Source of the DNA: Christiangramia oceanisediminis
GTDB taxonomy: Bacteria; Bacteroidota; Bacteroidia; Flavobacteriales; Flavobacteriaceae
Assembly (NCBI RefSeq): GCF_022570735.2
Contig: NZ_JANCNS010000001.1
Coordinates: 930,001 to 994,000 of the forward strand
Direction of reading: 5' to 3'
Length of the DNA stretch: 64,000 nucleotides
Part shown: piece after piece, positions 45,400-55,494 of the stretch
Layout of the letters: each line of letters opens with the position of its first letter
How positions within the stretch are numbered: the stretch's first letter is position 1
The notes under the pieces: generated by a model
What the model was told of the DNA's origin: nothing
What the model saw: only the letters and a program-made list of their open reading frames with translations
Database searches by the model: none
Translations under genes and position numbers: made by a program

Positions 45400-47775
45400 T
45401 TAGTCTTCTTTTTTCAATAACCTGATTTCATATATGCCGGGAGTGCGCGAACCCTCCACCGCCTCAAAGCGTATTCTTCTTTCGGCTTTGTTATTTGCAA
45501 GCACCTCATCAGGAATAGAATATTCCTTACTGAAAAATCTATCGCCTTCCTCTCCCTCGAGCTGCTCTTCGGTTATTAGAATATCATCGATTAGGATTCT
45601 AAAATTCCTGTTTTTATCATTTCCATGATACGTAAGCCGAATTTTCCCTGCCTCATTTTTGTCGTCGCGTAACACATAGCTGAAATATCCTTCTGCATCC
45701 CTCCAGTGTCTATCATTATGAATCCCAGTGTCGGAATTTTTAAATTCTATTAAATGTTCTGCTTCCGGTTGCTGTTCACCGGGAGTTACTTTATCGATAG
45801 TATTAGCTTCAAGCTTTTCTATTTCCAGCTCCTGCTGTTTTCGCTGTTTCTCGATCTCGGCCAGACTTTCCGGAGTTTCTACGGGAAGATAGATCACATA
45901 TCTGGAATCATGAATTTGATAAAAGGGGACAAATTCGATCGATTCATAAGATGAAGGATACATAATAGAGGAGGCTGAAAACTTTAATTCTGAAGATGCT
46001 TCCTTTTTAATATTATCGGTTAATCGTTCCGGTTGATCAGAAAGAAAAACCGGCATTTCTGAAAACGGAAGCTTTTTGCCATGAGCAATATGGGCATTTC
46101 TGCCTGAATCGGCATACAATCCTTCAAGATCCTCATCGCTGGTCTTGGCTCCTAAAACATAAGGCCCATACGTCAAAGCCTGATAATTTGAGTTATCAGG
46201 TAATTTTTCAGCCTTCAGATGCATAGGTAGTTTCATGACTACCTCATCTCCATTCTCCCAGGTTCGATCAACCGAAACATAACTGCCGGGCTCGCTGGTC
46301 ACTTCCATCGCTTTTCCGTTGACCCTAATTTCCAATTCTCCCTCTTTAACCCAGGAAGGATACCGGAGCAAAAGGTTCAAATTCTGAGAGCTTGCTGTTT
46401 CAAATTTTAATCTCGTTGATTCCTCAGCTTCAAGATCGCTTTCCTGAATCACTTTTAGACCTCTCTCCTCCCAATCCAAAACCGAAGGAATAAAAAGATT
46501 GACGATCAAAGAGTCTTCAGAATGCGCATAAATGAATTTATTGTATTTGCCATGATTTTCTATACCTGAACCCACGCAACACCACATACTGGTTTCGGGC
46601 TGCGAATAGACCCGATAATGTCCCGGCCGCATTGGAGTAAAATAAACGAATCCGCCTGTCTCGGGATGCTGGGTGGAGAGAATATGGTTATACAGCGCCC
46701 GCTCATAAAAATCTATATATTTTTCATTCGGATCTACTTCAAAAAGCTTTTCACTTAGGCGAAGCATATTATAGGTATTGCAGGTTTCAGGGCCCTGTTC
46801 ACTATTCATCATGGAAGAAAAGTCGTTTACAGGATTGAAATGCTCTCTAACGCTATTTCCTCCTATTGCCACGCTTCTTTCGTTGACCACGTTATCCCAG
46901 AAAAATTCAGCAGCTTTATGATACTCTGAATTCTGATCCAGCTGGGCAATGCTTTCAAAGCCAATCACTTTTGGAATTTGCGTATTAGCATGCATTCCGG
47001 TTAGAATATCTTTATTTGACTGAAGCGGGTTCAGAAGTTTTTTATGGGAGAATCTATAGGCCAGTTCCAGGTATTTTTCTTCTCCTGTAATTGATGCAAC
47101 ATCGGCGAAAGTTTCATTTAATCCTCCATGTTCCGAGATCAGCAATTCCTGTATTTGTTCATCGCTCAGATCTTCAGTTAGACCAATCATCCAGTCGGTA
47201 AAGTCAACCAGCATTTTCCTGGCCTTTTCAATACCTGCTACCTGGTAGGCATCCCTTAAGCCTGCATATACTTTATGAATGTTATACAACGGAACCCAGC
47301 GATCATTCAATCCAAAATTGTGAGCCTGTATATTCCCATTTTCAATCTCTTTCCAGATCTCCTTCCCATCTGGTACGCCACCTAGATATCCGTTACCGTT
47401 TGCCTGCTGAGCCTTTTCCAATTCATCAAGCATATAAGTAAGCCGTTGAAAGGCTTCTTCACTTCCCGTTGAAGCATACATCTGCGCCAGCGCGGTTAGG
47501 TAATGGCCGCCTATATGTCCATCCAGCCCCATACTTTCCCAGTTCGGATAATTCTCAGCTTTTGGTTGAAGGCCGGCCGCCTGGAGGTAGGGAGACAGCA
47601 GCCTATCTGGATCCAGATCAAGGATATAATCAAGATCTGTTAACATCGCCTGCCTGAAAGGACTGTCTGTAAGCCGAACATCTTTTAAATGAAATGTCCT
47701 AACTTTAGCAGACTGCCCAAAGGTGGAAACACCTGAGAGAACCAAGCAAGATAATATGATGAGAATTTTAGGCAT
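45400..47775 (-). CDS. GH127 beta-L-arabinofuranosidase-family enzyme
   Basis: A 791-residue exported protein (signal ending TFGQ). The (alpha/alpha)6 catalytic domain spans about 25-420. The zinc-thiolate site of GH127 is intact: Glu330 and Cys332 in GPETCNTYNM and Cys399-Cys400 in MWCCVG, one of which is the catalytic nucleophile in characterised members. A C-terminal extension of about 150 residues (after 640) looks like an extra beta-sandwich domain. The family removes beta-L-arabinofuranose from arabino-oligosaccharides or glycoproteins. Its place between GH51 and araB shows a role in arabinose release. Confidence 0.9.
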   Translation of the reverse strand: MPKILIILSCLVLSGVSTFGQSAKVRTFHLKDVRLTDSPFRQAMLTDLDYILDLDPDRLLSPYLQAAGLQPKAENYPNWESMGLDGHIGGHYLTALAQMYASTGSEEAFQRLTYMLDELEKAQQANGNGYLGGVPDGKEIWKEIENGNIQAHNFGLNDRWVPLYNIHKVYAGLRDAYQVAGIEKARKMLVDFTDWMIGLTEDLSDEQIQELLISEHGGLNETFADVASITGEEKYLELAYRFSHKKLLNPLQSNKDILTGMHANTQIPKVIGFESIAQLDQNSEYHKAAEFFWDNVVNERSVAIGGNSVREHFNPVNDFSSMMNSEQGPETCNTYNMLRLSEKLFEVDPNEKYIDFYERALYNHILSTQHPETGGFVYFTPMRPGHYRVYSQPETSMWCCVGSGIENHGKYNKFIYAHSEDSLIVNLFIPSVLDWEERGLKVIQESDLEAEESTRLKFETASSQNLNLLLRYPSWVKEGELEIRVNGKAMEVTSEPGSYVSVDRTWENGDEVVMKLPMHLKAEKLPDNSNYQALTYGPYVLGAKTSDEDLEGLYADSGRNAHIAHGKKLPFSEMPVFLSDQPERLTDNIKKEASSELKFSASSIMYPSSYESIEFVPFYQIHDSRYVIYLPVETPESLAEIEKQRKQQELEIEKLEANTIDKVTPGEQQPEAEHLIEFKNSDTGIHNDRHWRDAEGYFSYVLRDDKNEAGKIRLTYHGNDKNRNFRILIDDILITEEQLEGEEGDRFFSKEYSIPDEVLANNKAERRIRFEAVEGSRTPGIYEIRLLKKED

Positions 47776-47790
47776 ATTAGATCACAGGGT

Positions 47791-49341
47791 TTATTCAGCC
47801 TCAAAGACAATTACAGAAAAGGGAGGAATTTCCAGTTCAAGGTTATCGTTGCGATTTTTAAATTTAGTGAATGCTTGCGGAAGTATTTTCTCCGGATTTT
47901 CAAATGTATTGTGATCCTGAAGATTATCAGAAGTCAGTATTTCAGCAGAAAGCTTTTTCAGATCAAGGCCGGACAGATCGATCTTAACGGTATTACTTTT
48001 CTTAGCATCGATATTTGTCAGGGAAATATGCACTTTCCCGTCTTCTGCTCGGGAAGCCGAAACAGATATTGCCGGCAAGGATTTACCGTTGAAGGAATAA
48101 TCAGGGCTATTAAATTCAACCGGAATTAATTCGGCATCCTGATGTACCTTATACATTTTTAATACATAATAGGTTGGCGTAAGGATCATTTTCGAACCCT
48201 TTGTTAAGGCAACCGCCTGCAACACATTTACCGTTTGTGCAAGGTTGGCCATTTTCACCCTTCTGCTATGATTATTAAAAATATTAAGGGTTGCACCTGC
48301 GATCATCGCGTCCCGCATGGTATTTTGCTGATAAAGGAAACCTGGATTCGTACCTTCTTCCACATCATACCAGCCGCCCCATTCATCCACGATAAGACCA
48401 ACCTCGTTTTCCGGATCATATTTATCCATGATCTCTGAATGTTTGGTGATATACTCGTCCATTTTCAATGCTTCGGTCATGGTAGAGAAATAATGATCCT
48501 CTGTAAAACCTGTAGCCGGCCCCTTGTTCTCCCAGTCGATCACCGAATAGGAATGCAATGCCACACCTTCCATTAAACTTTTAGGAATCTCGCTCATCAA
48601 CACTTCCATCCAGTGGTAATCTCCGCCACTTGGACCTGAAGCGATCCTGTACAGGTCATTTTCATTAGACCAGGAAGTCATGAATGTTGCATATTGTTTG
48701 TAAACATCAGCATAATACTCAGCATCCATATTTCCGCCACAACCCCATGGCTCGTTACCAACTCCCCAAAACTTCACATCCCAGGGCTCTTCCCGTCCAT
48801 TCTCCTTTCTAAGTTTAGCCATGGGACTGCCTTCGGCATGATTTACATACTGAAGCCAGTCTGTAAACTCCTGTACAGTTCCACTACCCACATTTCCTGC
48901 GAGGTAAGGTTCGCAATCCAATTCCTCACAAAGGTTCAGGAAATTATGAGTTCCAAAGCTATTATCCTCGGTAACTCCACCCCACCATTGATTTACAATG
49001 GTTGGCCTGTCTTCTTTTGGCCCTATTCCATCTTTCCAGTGATAGGTATCTGCAAAACAGCCGCCAGGCCAGCGAAGATTAGGTATATCGATATCCTTCA
49101 AAGCCTGAATGATATCATTTCGAACCCCATCGGTATTCGGAATTTTACTGGTATCTCCTACATACAAACCATCGTATATAGACCTCCCTAAATGTTCAGC
49201 GAAGTGACCATAAATGTGTTTACTTATGGTTTGTGGCTGATCGGCCGGTTTGAGTTTAATTTCAGTTTGAGCTTGAACACTCAGGAACGATACCCCCAGA
49301 AAAAAGAACACATGAACTAATAGAATTTTTTTTACCATCAT
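47791..49341 (-). CDS. GH51 alpha-L-arabinofuranosidase
   Basis: A 516-residue enzyme with a signal peptide (ending VQAQ), so exported. The barrel includes YGHFAEHLGRSIYDG, RWPGGCFADTYHW, acid/base Glu197 in GVGNEPWG and nucleophile Glu320 in IVDEWGGW; the C-terminal beta-domain starts near 400. It cuts alpha-L-arabinofuranosyl branches from arabinoxylan or arabinan. It is the first gene of the arabinose operon and is divergent from the AraR-type regulator gene. An inverted repeat AAGTGT...ACACTT lies in its 5' leader. Confidence 0.95.
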   Translation of the reverse strand: MMVKKILLVHVFFFLGVSFLSVQAQTEIKLKPADQPQTISKHIYGHFAEHLGRSIYDGLYVGDTSKIPNTDGVRNDIIQALKDIDIPNLRWPGGCFADTYHWKDGIGPKEDRPTIVNQWWGGVTEDNSFGTHNFLNLCEELDCEPYLAGNVGSGTVQEFTDWLQYVNHAEGSPMAKLRKENGREEPWDVKFWGVGNEPWGCGGNMDAEYYADVYKQYATFMTSWSNENDLYRIASGPSGGDYHWMEVLMSEIPKSLMEGVALHSYSVIDWENKGPATGFTEDHYFSTMTEALKMDEYITKHSEIMDKYDPENEVGLIVDEWGGWYDVEEGTNPGFLYQQNTMRDAMIAGATLNIFNNHSRRVKMANLAQTVNVLQAVALTKGSKMILTPTYYVLKMYKVHQDAELIPVEFNSPDYSFNGKSLPAISVSASRAEDGKVHISLTNIDAKKSNTVKIDLSGLDLKKLSAEILTSDNLQDHNTFENPEKILPQAFTKFKNRNDNLELEIPPFSVIVFEAE

Positions 49342-49372
49342 ATTTTAAATTAATTCCTGAAAAGAAGAATTT

Positions 49373-49427
49373 AAGTGTTAACTTTACACTTCAAATTAAT
49401 TAAAGTATTTTCAAAAAAACAAATATA
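49373..49427 (-). promoter_or_regulatory. Candidate arabinose-operon promoter and AraR operator
   Basis: On the minus strand TATATTTG (49420-49427) matches the -7 consensus TAnnTTTG. I found no good TTG at the right distance. About 30 bp downstream lies the 19-bp near-palindrome AAGTGT-7-ACACTT (49373-49391), within the expected leader of GH51. Its position in the AraR/GH51 divergent spacer makes it the best operator candidate. Confidence 0.5.
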
Positions 49428-49532
49428 TTTTTACGTTTTATTAACTTTCGCCTTCCAAATAATTTGATTAACCTATTATTTATACTAATATTTAAAAATT
49501 ATTTAGATAGGTTTACTATTAAAAATTGAACA

Positions 49533-50222
49533 ATGCTAGATGAATATTCAGCAAGCGACAAGGTTCTTCTTGCTTTAGACTGTATCATATTCGGTTTTGA
49601 TAAGGAAGAATTAAAAATCCTATTGATCAAAAGGGATTTCGAACCGGAAAAAGGAAAATGGTCTCTTATTGGTGGTTTTCTAAAAAAAGAGGAAAACCTG
49701 GACGAAGCGGCAGACAGAATTCTTAATAAACTAACCGGGCTCAAAAATGTTTATTTAGAGCAATTACACAGTTATAGTAAAATAGACAGGGATCCTGTGG
49801 AAAGGACTATTTCTGTTGCCTATTATGCACTTATTAATATCGAAGAGCATAATGAAAAGCTTATTGACCAGTACGGTGCTAAATGGTTTAGCATCTCTGA
49901 AGCTCCAGGCCTTATCTTTGACCATGATATCATGGTGAAACACGCTATTAGCAGGTTGCGTTATAAGACTTCAAAAGAACCGGTAGGTTTTGAATTGCTC
50001 CCACCAAAATTCACTATGAAGCAGCTTCAAAAGCTCTATGAATCCATCTTATGTGAAAAGCTGGACAAAAGAAATTTTATCAACAAGATCAACGCGATGG
50101 ATATACTGGTAAAACTGGATGAGAAAGATATGAGTTCATCTCGTAAAGGTTCATTTTTATATCAATTCGATCATGATAAGTACAAGCGAAAAAAAGCTGA
50201 TGGATTTGATTTTAAAGTTTAA
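49533..50222 (+). CDS. NUDIX-type arabinose regulator (AraR-like)
   Basis: A 229-residue cytoplasmic protein with an N-terminal NUDIX-fold domain (about 10-140) and a C-terminal winged-helix region (about 150-225, FELLPPKFTMKQLQKLYESIL and INAMDILVKL). The NUDIX box is degenerate: Gly48 and Glu54 are kept, but the REUxEE core reads RILNKL (62-67), so hydrolase activity is not expected. NUDIX-winged-helix proteins of this architecture act as sugar-responsive repressors, with AraR of Bacteroides as the arabinose example. It is divergent from the arabinose operon. The ligand L-arabinose is inferred from that. Confidence 0.9.
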   Translation: MLDEYSASDKVLLALDCIIFGFDKEELKILLIKRDFEPEKGKWSLIGGFLKKEENLDEAADRILNKLTGLKNVYLEQLHSYSKIDRDPVERTISVAYYALINIEEHNEKLIDQYGAKWFSISEAPGLIFDHDIMVKHAISRLRYKTSKEPVGFELLPPKFTMKQLQKLYESILCEKLDKRNFINKINAMDILVKLDEKDMSSSRKGSFLYQFDHDKYKRKKADGFDFKV

Positions 50223-50340
50223 GGCATCATCGAATTTGCAGTTCTGCTCTGAAAAGGATTTTTCTTTTTCAAGTAATCCAGGGAAATAGGAATTCGCACT
50301 TCTTACAGTTCATAATCTGGCGAAAGCAGAAGTCGGCACG

Positions 50341-50377
50341 CAATCGATTGCGTATTTTCAAAAAGTTCGTATATTCA
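50341..50377 (+). promoter_or_regulatory. GH115 promoter with overlapping LacI-type operator
   Basis: The palindrome CAATCGATTG (50341-50350), extended to GCAATCGATTGC, gives a plus-strand TTG at 50348-50350. A 19-bp spacer leads to TATATTCA (50370-50377), which matches four of the six fixed -7 positions. The start codon is 62 bp further. The arrangement repeats that of susC and the large ASPIC/UnbV gene. Confidence 0.65.
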
Positions 50378-50439
50378 TCCAGTTCGGCTTTAATACAGAA
50401 ATAAGTCTATGCCCAATAATTCAAAGTTTCCTATTTAAA

Positions 50440-53295
50440 ATGAAAAAAATAATTCTATTCTTACTTGTTTTCCCGTTTGTCTCCTACTCTCAAATTAGTG
50501 TGAGCAACCAAAAAACCGATGAAAATGAGTTCGCACTCGTTGATCGTAATTCGGTAGCCAGCATATTATACGATTCTGAAGATGAAAAACTGATTGATAT
50601 ATCGGCAAACTTTTTTGCTGATGATGTTCAAAAAGTAACCGGGAAAGGACCAGAACTAATCACATCTACATCAAATGTAAACGGAAATCTGGTCATTATA
50701 GGTTCTATTGGAAACAGCCGTTTTATAGATGATCTAATTGAAAAAGATAAGATCGACATAAGTGAAATTCGAGGCGACTGGGAGCGCTTTATTATTCAAA
50801 CAGTTCAAAATCCCTATCCTGGGGTGGAACAGGCCCTGGTGATCGCTGGTAGCGACAAACGGGGTACGGCCTACGGTGTTTTCACGCTCTCAAAAGAAAT
50901 AGGGGTTTCTCCCTGGTACTGGTGGGCCGATGCCCCCGTGCAAAAAAAGCAAAACCTTTTTGTTCAAAACAAATCCTATGTTGCTGAAGGACCTTCGGTT
51001 AAATACCGCGGAATATTCATCAATGACGAGGCACCGGCATTAACGAACTGGGCACGTGAAAATTACGGCGGATTCAATCATGAATTCTACGAGAAGGTTT
51101 TTGAGCTTATTCTTCGGAATAAAGGAAATTACCTGTGGCCAGCCATGTGGCGACCCACCGTATTTGCTACCGATGATCCTGAAAATCTGCGGCTGGCAGA
51201 TGAATACGGCATCGTGATCTCAACCTCCCATCATGAGCCAATGATGCGCTATCATGAAGAATGGGATCGCTATGATGCAGGAGAATGGAATTATGAAACG
51301 AATGCCGAAAACTTGCAGAAATTCTGGCGTGGTGGAATTGAACGTATGGGTGATTACGAAAGTGTGGTAACAGTGGGGATGCGCGGTGATGGTGATGAAG
51401 CCATGGGCGAAGGAACTGCCGTGAATTTACTGAAAAGAATTATCGCAGATCAACGTACCATAATTGAAGATGTAACCGGTAAACCAGCTGAAGAAACTCC
51501 CCAGGTATGGGCCCTTTACAAGGAAGTACAGGATTACTATGACAAGGGGATGCGGGTAGATGATGACATCCTGATCCTTTTAGCCGATGATAACTGGGGT
51601 AATGTTCGAATCCTTCCGAAGAAGGAAGACCTGGACCATAAAGGCGGCTATGGAATGTATTACCATTTCGATTTTGTTGGCGGACCGGTTTCCTATCGAT
51701 TCCTGAATGTAACCCAGATCGAAAAGGTATGGGAACAAATGAACCTCGCCTACGAATGGGGAGTGGAGGATCTATGGATCGTTAACGTAGGCGATATCAA
51801 ACCTATGGAATTGCCTATTAGCTTTTTCCTTGATTTCGCCTGGAATGCTGAAATGAAAGCCCAGGATTTACCCGATTATTATAAAGATTGGGCCACGCAG
51901 CAATTCGGCGAGGATCATGCAGAAGAAATTGCAGGGATCCTTTCGGATTATACAAAATACAGTGCCCGTCGCACCCCTGAAATGCTGAAACCGGACACCT
52001 ACAGCCTTGATAACTATCGCGAGGCGGAAAGAATACTTTCAGAATATGAGCAATTGCTGAAAAAAAGCAGAGCTATTTATAAAAAGCTCCCCGAAACTCA
52101 CCAGGCAGCCTTCTACCAGCTGGTGCTATTTCCAATTGAAATGAGCAGCAACCTCAACCAAATGTATGTGGCAGCAGCTAAAAATAACAGGTATGCCATG
52201 CAGGATAGGGCTTCCACCAATATGTATGCAGAAAAGGTTAAGGAAAGATTCTTTAAGGACGCTGAACTTACCAAATATTACCACGACACACTGGCCAATG
52301 GCAAGTGGAACCATATGATGGCTCAAAATCATATAGGCTACACCAGCTGGAACGAACCGTCTGTAAACCGAATGCCTAAAATCACCTATATCCAGAATCA
52401 GGACAGGGCAGGGATTGGATACGTGCTGGAAAATGGCGAATCGTCCAGGTGGAATCCAGGTGGTTTGAACAGTAAGAAGTTTTCCCCGTTCGACCCGATA
52501 AATGACCAGGAATACTATATTGAAATCTTTAACCGCGGAAAGGAAAAATTGGATTATTCGCTAAACCCGAAAAATGATTGGATCCAGCTTTCCTCGAAAA
52601 GCGGAATGGTGGAATATGAGGAAAAGGTCTTTATTAGCATAGACTGGGATAGAGTTCCGAAGGATACAGAAAAAGGAGAACTCGTACTTTCAGGTGCAGG
52701 GCAGGAATTCAACATAGAAGTGCCGCTTAGGAAAGATGTTCCGGAAGCTTCAGGTTTTGTTGAGGACAATGGGGTTATTTCCATAGAAGCTGCCAATTTC
52801 ACCAACAAAATAAATTCTGAAGATATCAGTTGGACGGTAGTGCCCAACATGGGCCGTACCAATTCGGCCGTGATCGTGGAACCGGCAAATGCAGAACGTC
52901 AAACACCCGGACCAAATACTCCTCATCTGGAATACGAATTCACAATTTTTGATGAAGGAGACCTGAAGATTGATACTTACCTATCTCCTACGCTGAATTT
53001 CAAGAAAAATGAAGGATTGAAATATGCCATAGCCATCGATGATGCGGAACCGCAAATTATCAATATACATGAAGGCGACATCAAACCAGACTGGGAATAC
53101 CCGGAATGGTGGAACAAATCGGTTACAGATCATATTCGAATTAAGCCGTCTGAACACAAAAATATCAAAGCGGGAACGCATACCTTAAAGATCTGGATGG
53201 TAGATCCGGGAGTTGTTTTTCAAAAATTCGTGATTGATGCTGGTGGATTAAAGCCAAGCTACCTTGGGCCTCCGGAGAGCAAGAAGGTTGAATAA
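50440..53295 (+). CDS. GH115 xylan alpha-1,2-glucuronidase
   Basis: A 951-residue exported enzyme (signal ending SYSQ, about residue 18). The family order is clear: an N-terminal alpha/beta domain (about 20-180, ending SPWYWWADAP), the catalytic barrel (about 185-500, with GIFINDEAPALTNW, GNYLWPAMW, MRGDGDEAM and WGNVRILP), a helical region (about 500-650), and a C-terminal beta domain (about 780-951). It removes (4-O-methyl-)glucuronic acid from internal xylose units of polymeric xylan. It is co-transcribed with CE15 (21-bp gap) from a palindrome-controlled promoter. Confidence 0.93.
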   Translation: MKKIILFLLVFPFVSYSQISVSNQKTDENEFALVDRNSVASILYDSEDEKLIDISANFFADDVQKVTGKGPELITSTSNVNGNLVIIGSIGNSRFIDDLIEKDKIDISEIRGDWERFIIQTVQNPYPGVEQALVIAGSDKRGTAYGVFTLSKEIGVSPWYWWADAPVQKKQNLFVQNKSYVAEGPSVKYRGIFINDEAPALTNWARENYGGFNHEFYEKVFELILRNKGNYLWPAMWRPTVFATDDPENLRLADEYGIVISTSHHEPMMRYHEEWDRYDAGEWNYETNAENLQKFWRGGIERMGDYESVVTVGMRGDGDEAMGEGTAVNLLKRIIADQRTIIEDVTGKPAEETPQVWALYKEVQDYYDKGMRVDDDILILLADDNWGNVRILPKKEDLDHKGGYGMYYHFDFVGGPVSYRFLNVTQIEKVWEQMNLAYEWGVEDLWIVNVGDIKPMELPISFFLDFAWNAEMKAQDLPDYYKDWATQQFGEDHAEEIAGILSDYTKYSARRTPEMLKPDTYSLDNYREAERILSEYEQLLKKSRAIYKKLPETHQAAFYQLVLFPIEMSSNLNQMYVAAAKNNRYAMQDRASTNMYAEKVKERFFKDAELTKYYHDTLANGKWNHMMAQNHIGYTSWNEPSVNRMPKITYIQNQDRAGIGYVLENGESSRWNPGGLNSKKFSPFDPINDQEYYIEIFNRGKEKLDYSLNPKNDWIQLSSKSGMVEYEEKVFISIDWDRVPKDTEKGELVLSGAGQEFNIEVPLRKDVPEASGFVEDNGVISIEAANFTNKINSEDISWTVVPNMGRTNSAVIVEPANAERQTPGPNTPHLEYEFTIFDEGDLKIDTYLSPTLNFKKNEGLKYAIAIDDAEPQIINIHEGDIKPDWEYPEWWNKSVTDHIRIKPSEHKNIKAGTHTLKIWMVDPGVVFQKFVIDAGGLKPSYLGPPESKKVE

Positions 53296-53316
53296 CGATC
53301 AAAAAAACTAACAATC

Positions 53317-54657
53317 ATGTTTCTGAAAAATCCTTACTGGCAGATAATCCTATTTCTGAGCTTTCCATTCTTGATGAAGGCCCAGGTTTCCCAGGCTTAC
53401 CGGGATAGCATCAACAAACTCTCCTGGGAAGACCACCGGTTAATGCTTGACAAGCTTGATATCGATTCGCTGAGACCGGGTCCGTCTGGAGATCCTTCGG
53501 CTCCTAATGCAGCGAATTCTGACGAGGCCAAAGTGAAACCCTTAATTGATCTTCCAGATCCCCTCCAATTTGATAAGGGAGATACAGTAGCAAACAAGCC
53601 TGGCTGGGAAAAAAGAAGAAAGGAGATCATAGCGCATTTCAACAGGGAAATGTACGGGAAGGTTCCAGGAAATGTACCTGAGGTTAGCTGGAAGATAATT
53701 TCAGAAAAGGACTCGATCCTTGGAACCTTTCCGGTCACCATCCAAAAACTCAAAGGAATTGTAGACAATTCTTCGTATCCCGAAATTGAGGTGGCAATCG
53801 ACCTAAGCCTGACCATCCCAAAAAATCAGGATAAGCCAGTTCCCGTTATCCTTAAATTTGACTGGATATGGCCAGGAATGCCACAGAAAAAAGAAGTAGA
53901 AGAGTGGAAGAAATTATTATTGAAGGAAAATTGGGGATTTGCCAGTCTGATTCCTACAAGTTACCAGGCAGATAATGGGGCTGGTTTGCGAAGGGGAATC
54001 ATAGGCCTTACCAATAAAGGAGAACCAAGAGAACAACATGATTGGGGAAGCCTTAGAGCCTGGGCCTGGGGTGCTAGCGAGGTTCTAAATTATTTTGAGA
54101 ACATACCGGAAGTGGATGCCTCCCGGGTCATCATTGAAGGATTATCTCGTTATGGCAAGGCAGCTATGGTGACTATGGCTTACGATGAGAGGTTTGCAGG
54201 TGGCTTTATAGGCTCTTCAGGTGCAGGCGGGGCCAAGATTCTCAGGAGAAATTTTGGAGAACAGGTAGAAAATCTTGCTTCGAGCGCTGAGTATCACTGG
54301 TTCTCACCGAGCTTTATAAAATATGCCGGCCCTTTAAGCGTAAACGACCTTTCGATTGATGGTCATCATTTAGTTGCGTTAGCTGCACCAAGACCTGTTT
54401 TTATCAGTACAGGCAACCCCGAGGTAGAAGGCAACTGGGTGGATGCCAGGGGCATGTTCCTGGCCGGAAAATATGCCAGTCCGGTTTATGAACTATTGGG
54501 ATATAAAGGTCTGGTTGGAGGGGAGTATCCTGGAGTTGGTTCGTTTTTGAACGAGGGTCGGATTGCCTTCAGAGCACATGAGGGCGGGCATACAGTGGAA
54601 CCAAACTGGCCTTATTTCATAGATTTCATTAAGCCTTTTTTAGAAAAAGACAATTGA
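53317..54657 (+). CDS. CE15 glucuronoyl esterase
   Basis: A 446-residue alpha/beta-hydrolase with a signal peptide (ending MKAQ). The nucleophile motif of CE15, G-x-S-R-x-G-K, is present as GLSRYGKA with Ser277. The catalytic His is expected in EGGHTVEPNWP near residue 428. The acidic residue lies in the variable segment and was not fixed. It cleaves ester bonds between glucuronic acid of xylan and lignin alcohols. The pairing with GH115 upstream is functionally coherent: ester removal, then glucuronic acid removal. A terminator follows. Confidence 0.92.
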   Translation: MFLKNPYWQIILFLSFPFLMKAQVSQAYRDSINKLSWEDHRLMLDKLDIDSLRPGPSGDPSAPNAANSDEAKVKPLIDLPDPLQFDKGDTVANKPGWEKRRKEIIAHFNREMYGKVPGNVPEVSWKIISEKDSILGTFPVTIQKLKGIVDNSSYPEIEVAIDLSLTIPKNQDKPVPVILKFDWIWPGMPQKKEVEEWKKLLLKENWGFASLIPTSYQADNGAGLRRGIIGLTNKGEPREQHDWGSLRAWAWGASEVLNYFENIPEVDASRVIIEGLSRYGKAAMVTMAYDERFAGGFIGSSGAGGAKILRRNFGEQVENLASSAEYHWFSPSFIKYAGPLSVNDLSIDGHHLVALAAPRPVFISTGNPEVEGNWVDARGMFLAGKYASPVYELLGYKGLVGGEYPGVGSFLNEGRIAFRAHEGGHTVEPNWPYFIDFIKPFLEKDN

Positions 54658-55032
54658 TCATTCGGGATTTATATTGGAAAAATAAAAGCCAAACGCTGTC
54701 TTCCTATAGATGAACAGGGTTTGGCTTTTTTGATACTAATCTTGTAGCCTCACCAGGGCTAAAACTTATAACCTACCCACAAATAAAACCAACACTTAAG
54801 CATGGGCTAAAATAAAAAGGGCTTGTATAAGGGCTAAAAACATTGAACGATTATGAATAATTCACTGAATAGACAGAAAGCTTAAAACATATAAATTTCA
54901 AAAAATATATAGCATATCGCTTTATTTCTTAAAAATTAAAACAATAACTTTCCATATAGGAGTTCTCCAAAATGTATAGATTGATCTAGGTAACTGAAAA
55001 ATAAGGTATTTAAAAACTCTCCAATTAACTAA
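54658..55032. other. Intergenic region between CE15 and the small lipoprotein
   Basis: This is 375 bp holding the CE15 terminator at the left side and AT-rich sequence beyond it. I see no gene, tRNA or clear repeat in the rest. Confidence 0.5.
54684..54731 (+). terminator. Terminator of the GH115-CE15 operon
   Basis: AAAAGCCAAAC (54684-54694) pairs with GTTTGGCTTTT (54719-54729), followed by further T residues. The loop is long (24 bases). The A-run on the left arm could allow weak function on the minus strand too. Confidence 0.8.
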
Positions 55033-55494
55033 CTAATCTCCTTCGCTTAAGGAAAAACTTCCATCCCCGTTAAAATTAGAAAGAGTAATAGTAACTGACC
55101 AAATTCCGGAGGTTCCACTCTGAGTTACACCAGAAAATGAATCAGGTTCTACATCGCCACGTAAAGTTTTATTTAAAACAACATTTCCATCTGCATCTTT
55201 AACTTCCATTTCAAATATCCCGGTACTAGAAGACGTAATATCAGCATTATAATCTGCAGAATTTAACGAATTTTGCCATAAAAAAGTTCTTTCAGCACTT
55301 CCTCCATTACCAGTGAAATCACCATCCACATCACCGAAAAAATCATCTCCATCATCAAAAAGAACCGTTCCATTAACAGTTAATTCCACAGATTGAGTTG
55401 AACTATCATCCTCAGAACTACAACTAACATTAAATGCAAGAAAAGTCGCAAATAAAATAAATAAAGCAGGCTTAAAAAATTTGATTTTTAACAT
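55033..55494 (-). CDS. Small acidic lipoprotein of unknown function
   Basis: A 153-residue protein with lipobox NVSC (Cys25) and a Ser/Asp-rich segment after it. The rest is beta-rich and acidic, with repeated Asp-Gly stretches (FDDGDDFFGDVDGDF) that could bind calcium. No family was recognised. It is a single gene between the xylan locus and the AT-rich island, and could belong to either. Surface exposure is inferred from the lipoprotein signal only. Confidence 0.7.
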   Translation of the reverse strand: MLKIKFFKPALFILFATFLAFNVSCSSEDDSSTQSVELTVNGTVLFDDGDDFFGDVDGDFTGNGGSAERTFLWQNSLNSADYNADITSSSTGIFEMEVKDADGNVVLNKTLRGDVEPDSFSGVTQSGTSGIWSVTITLSNFNGDGSFSLSEGD

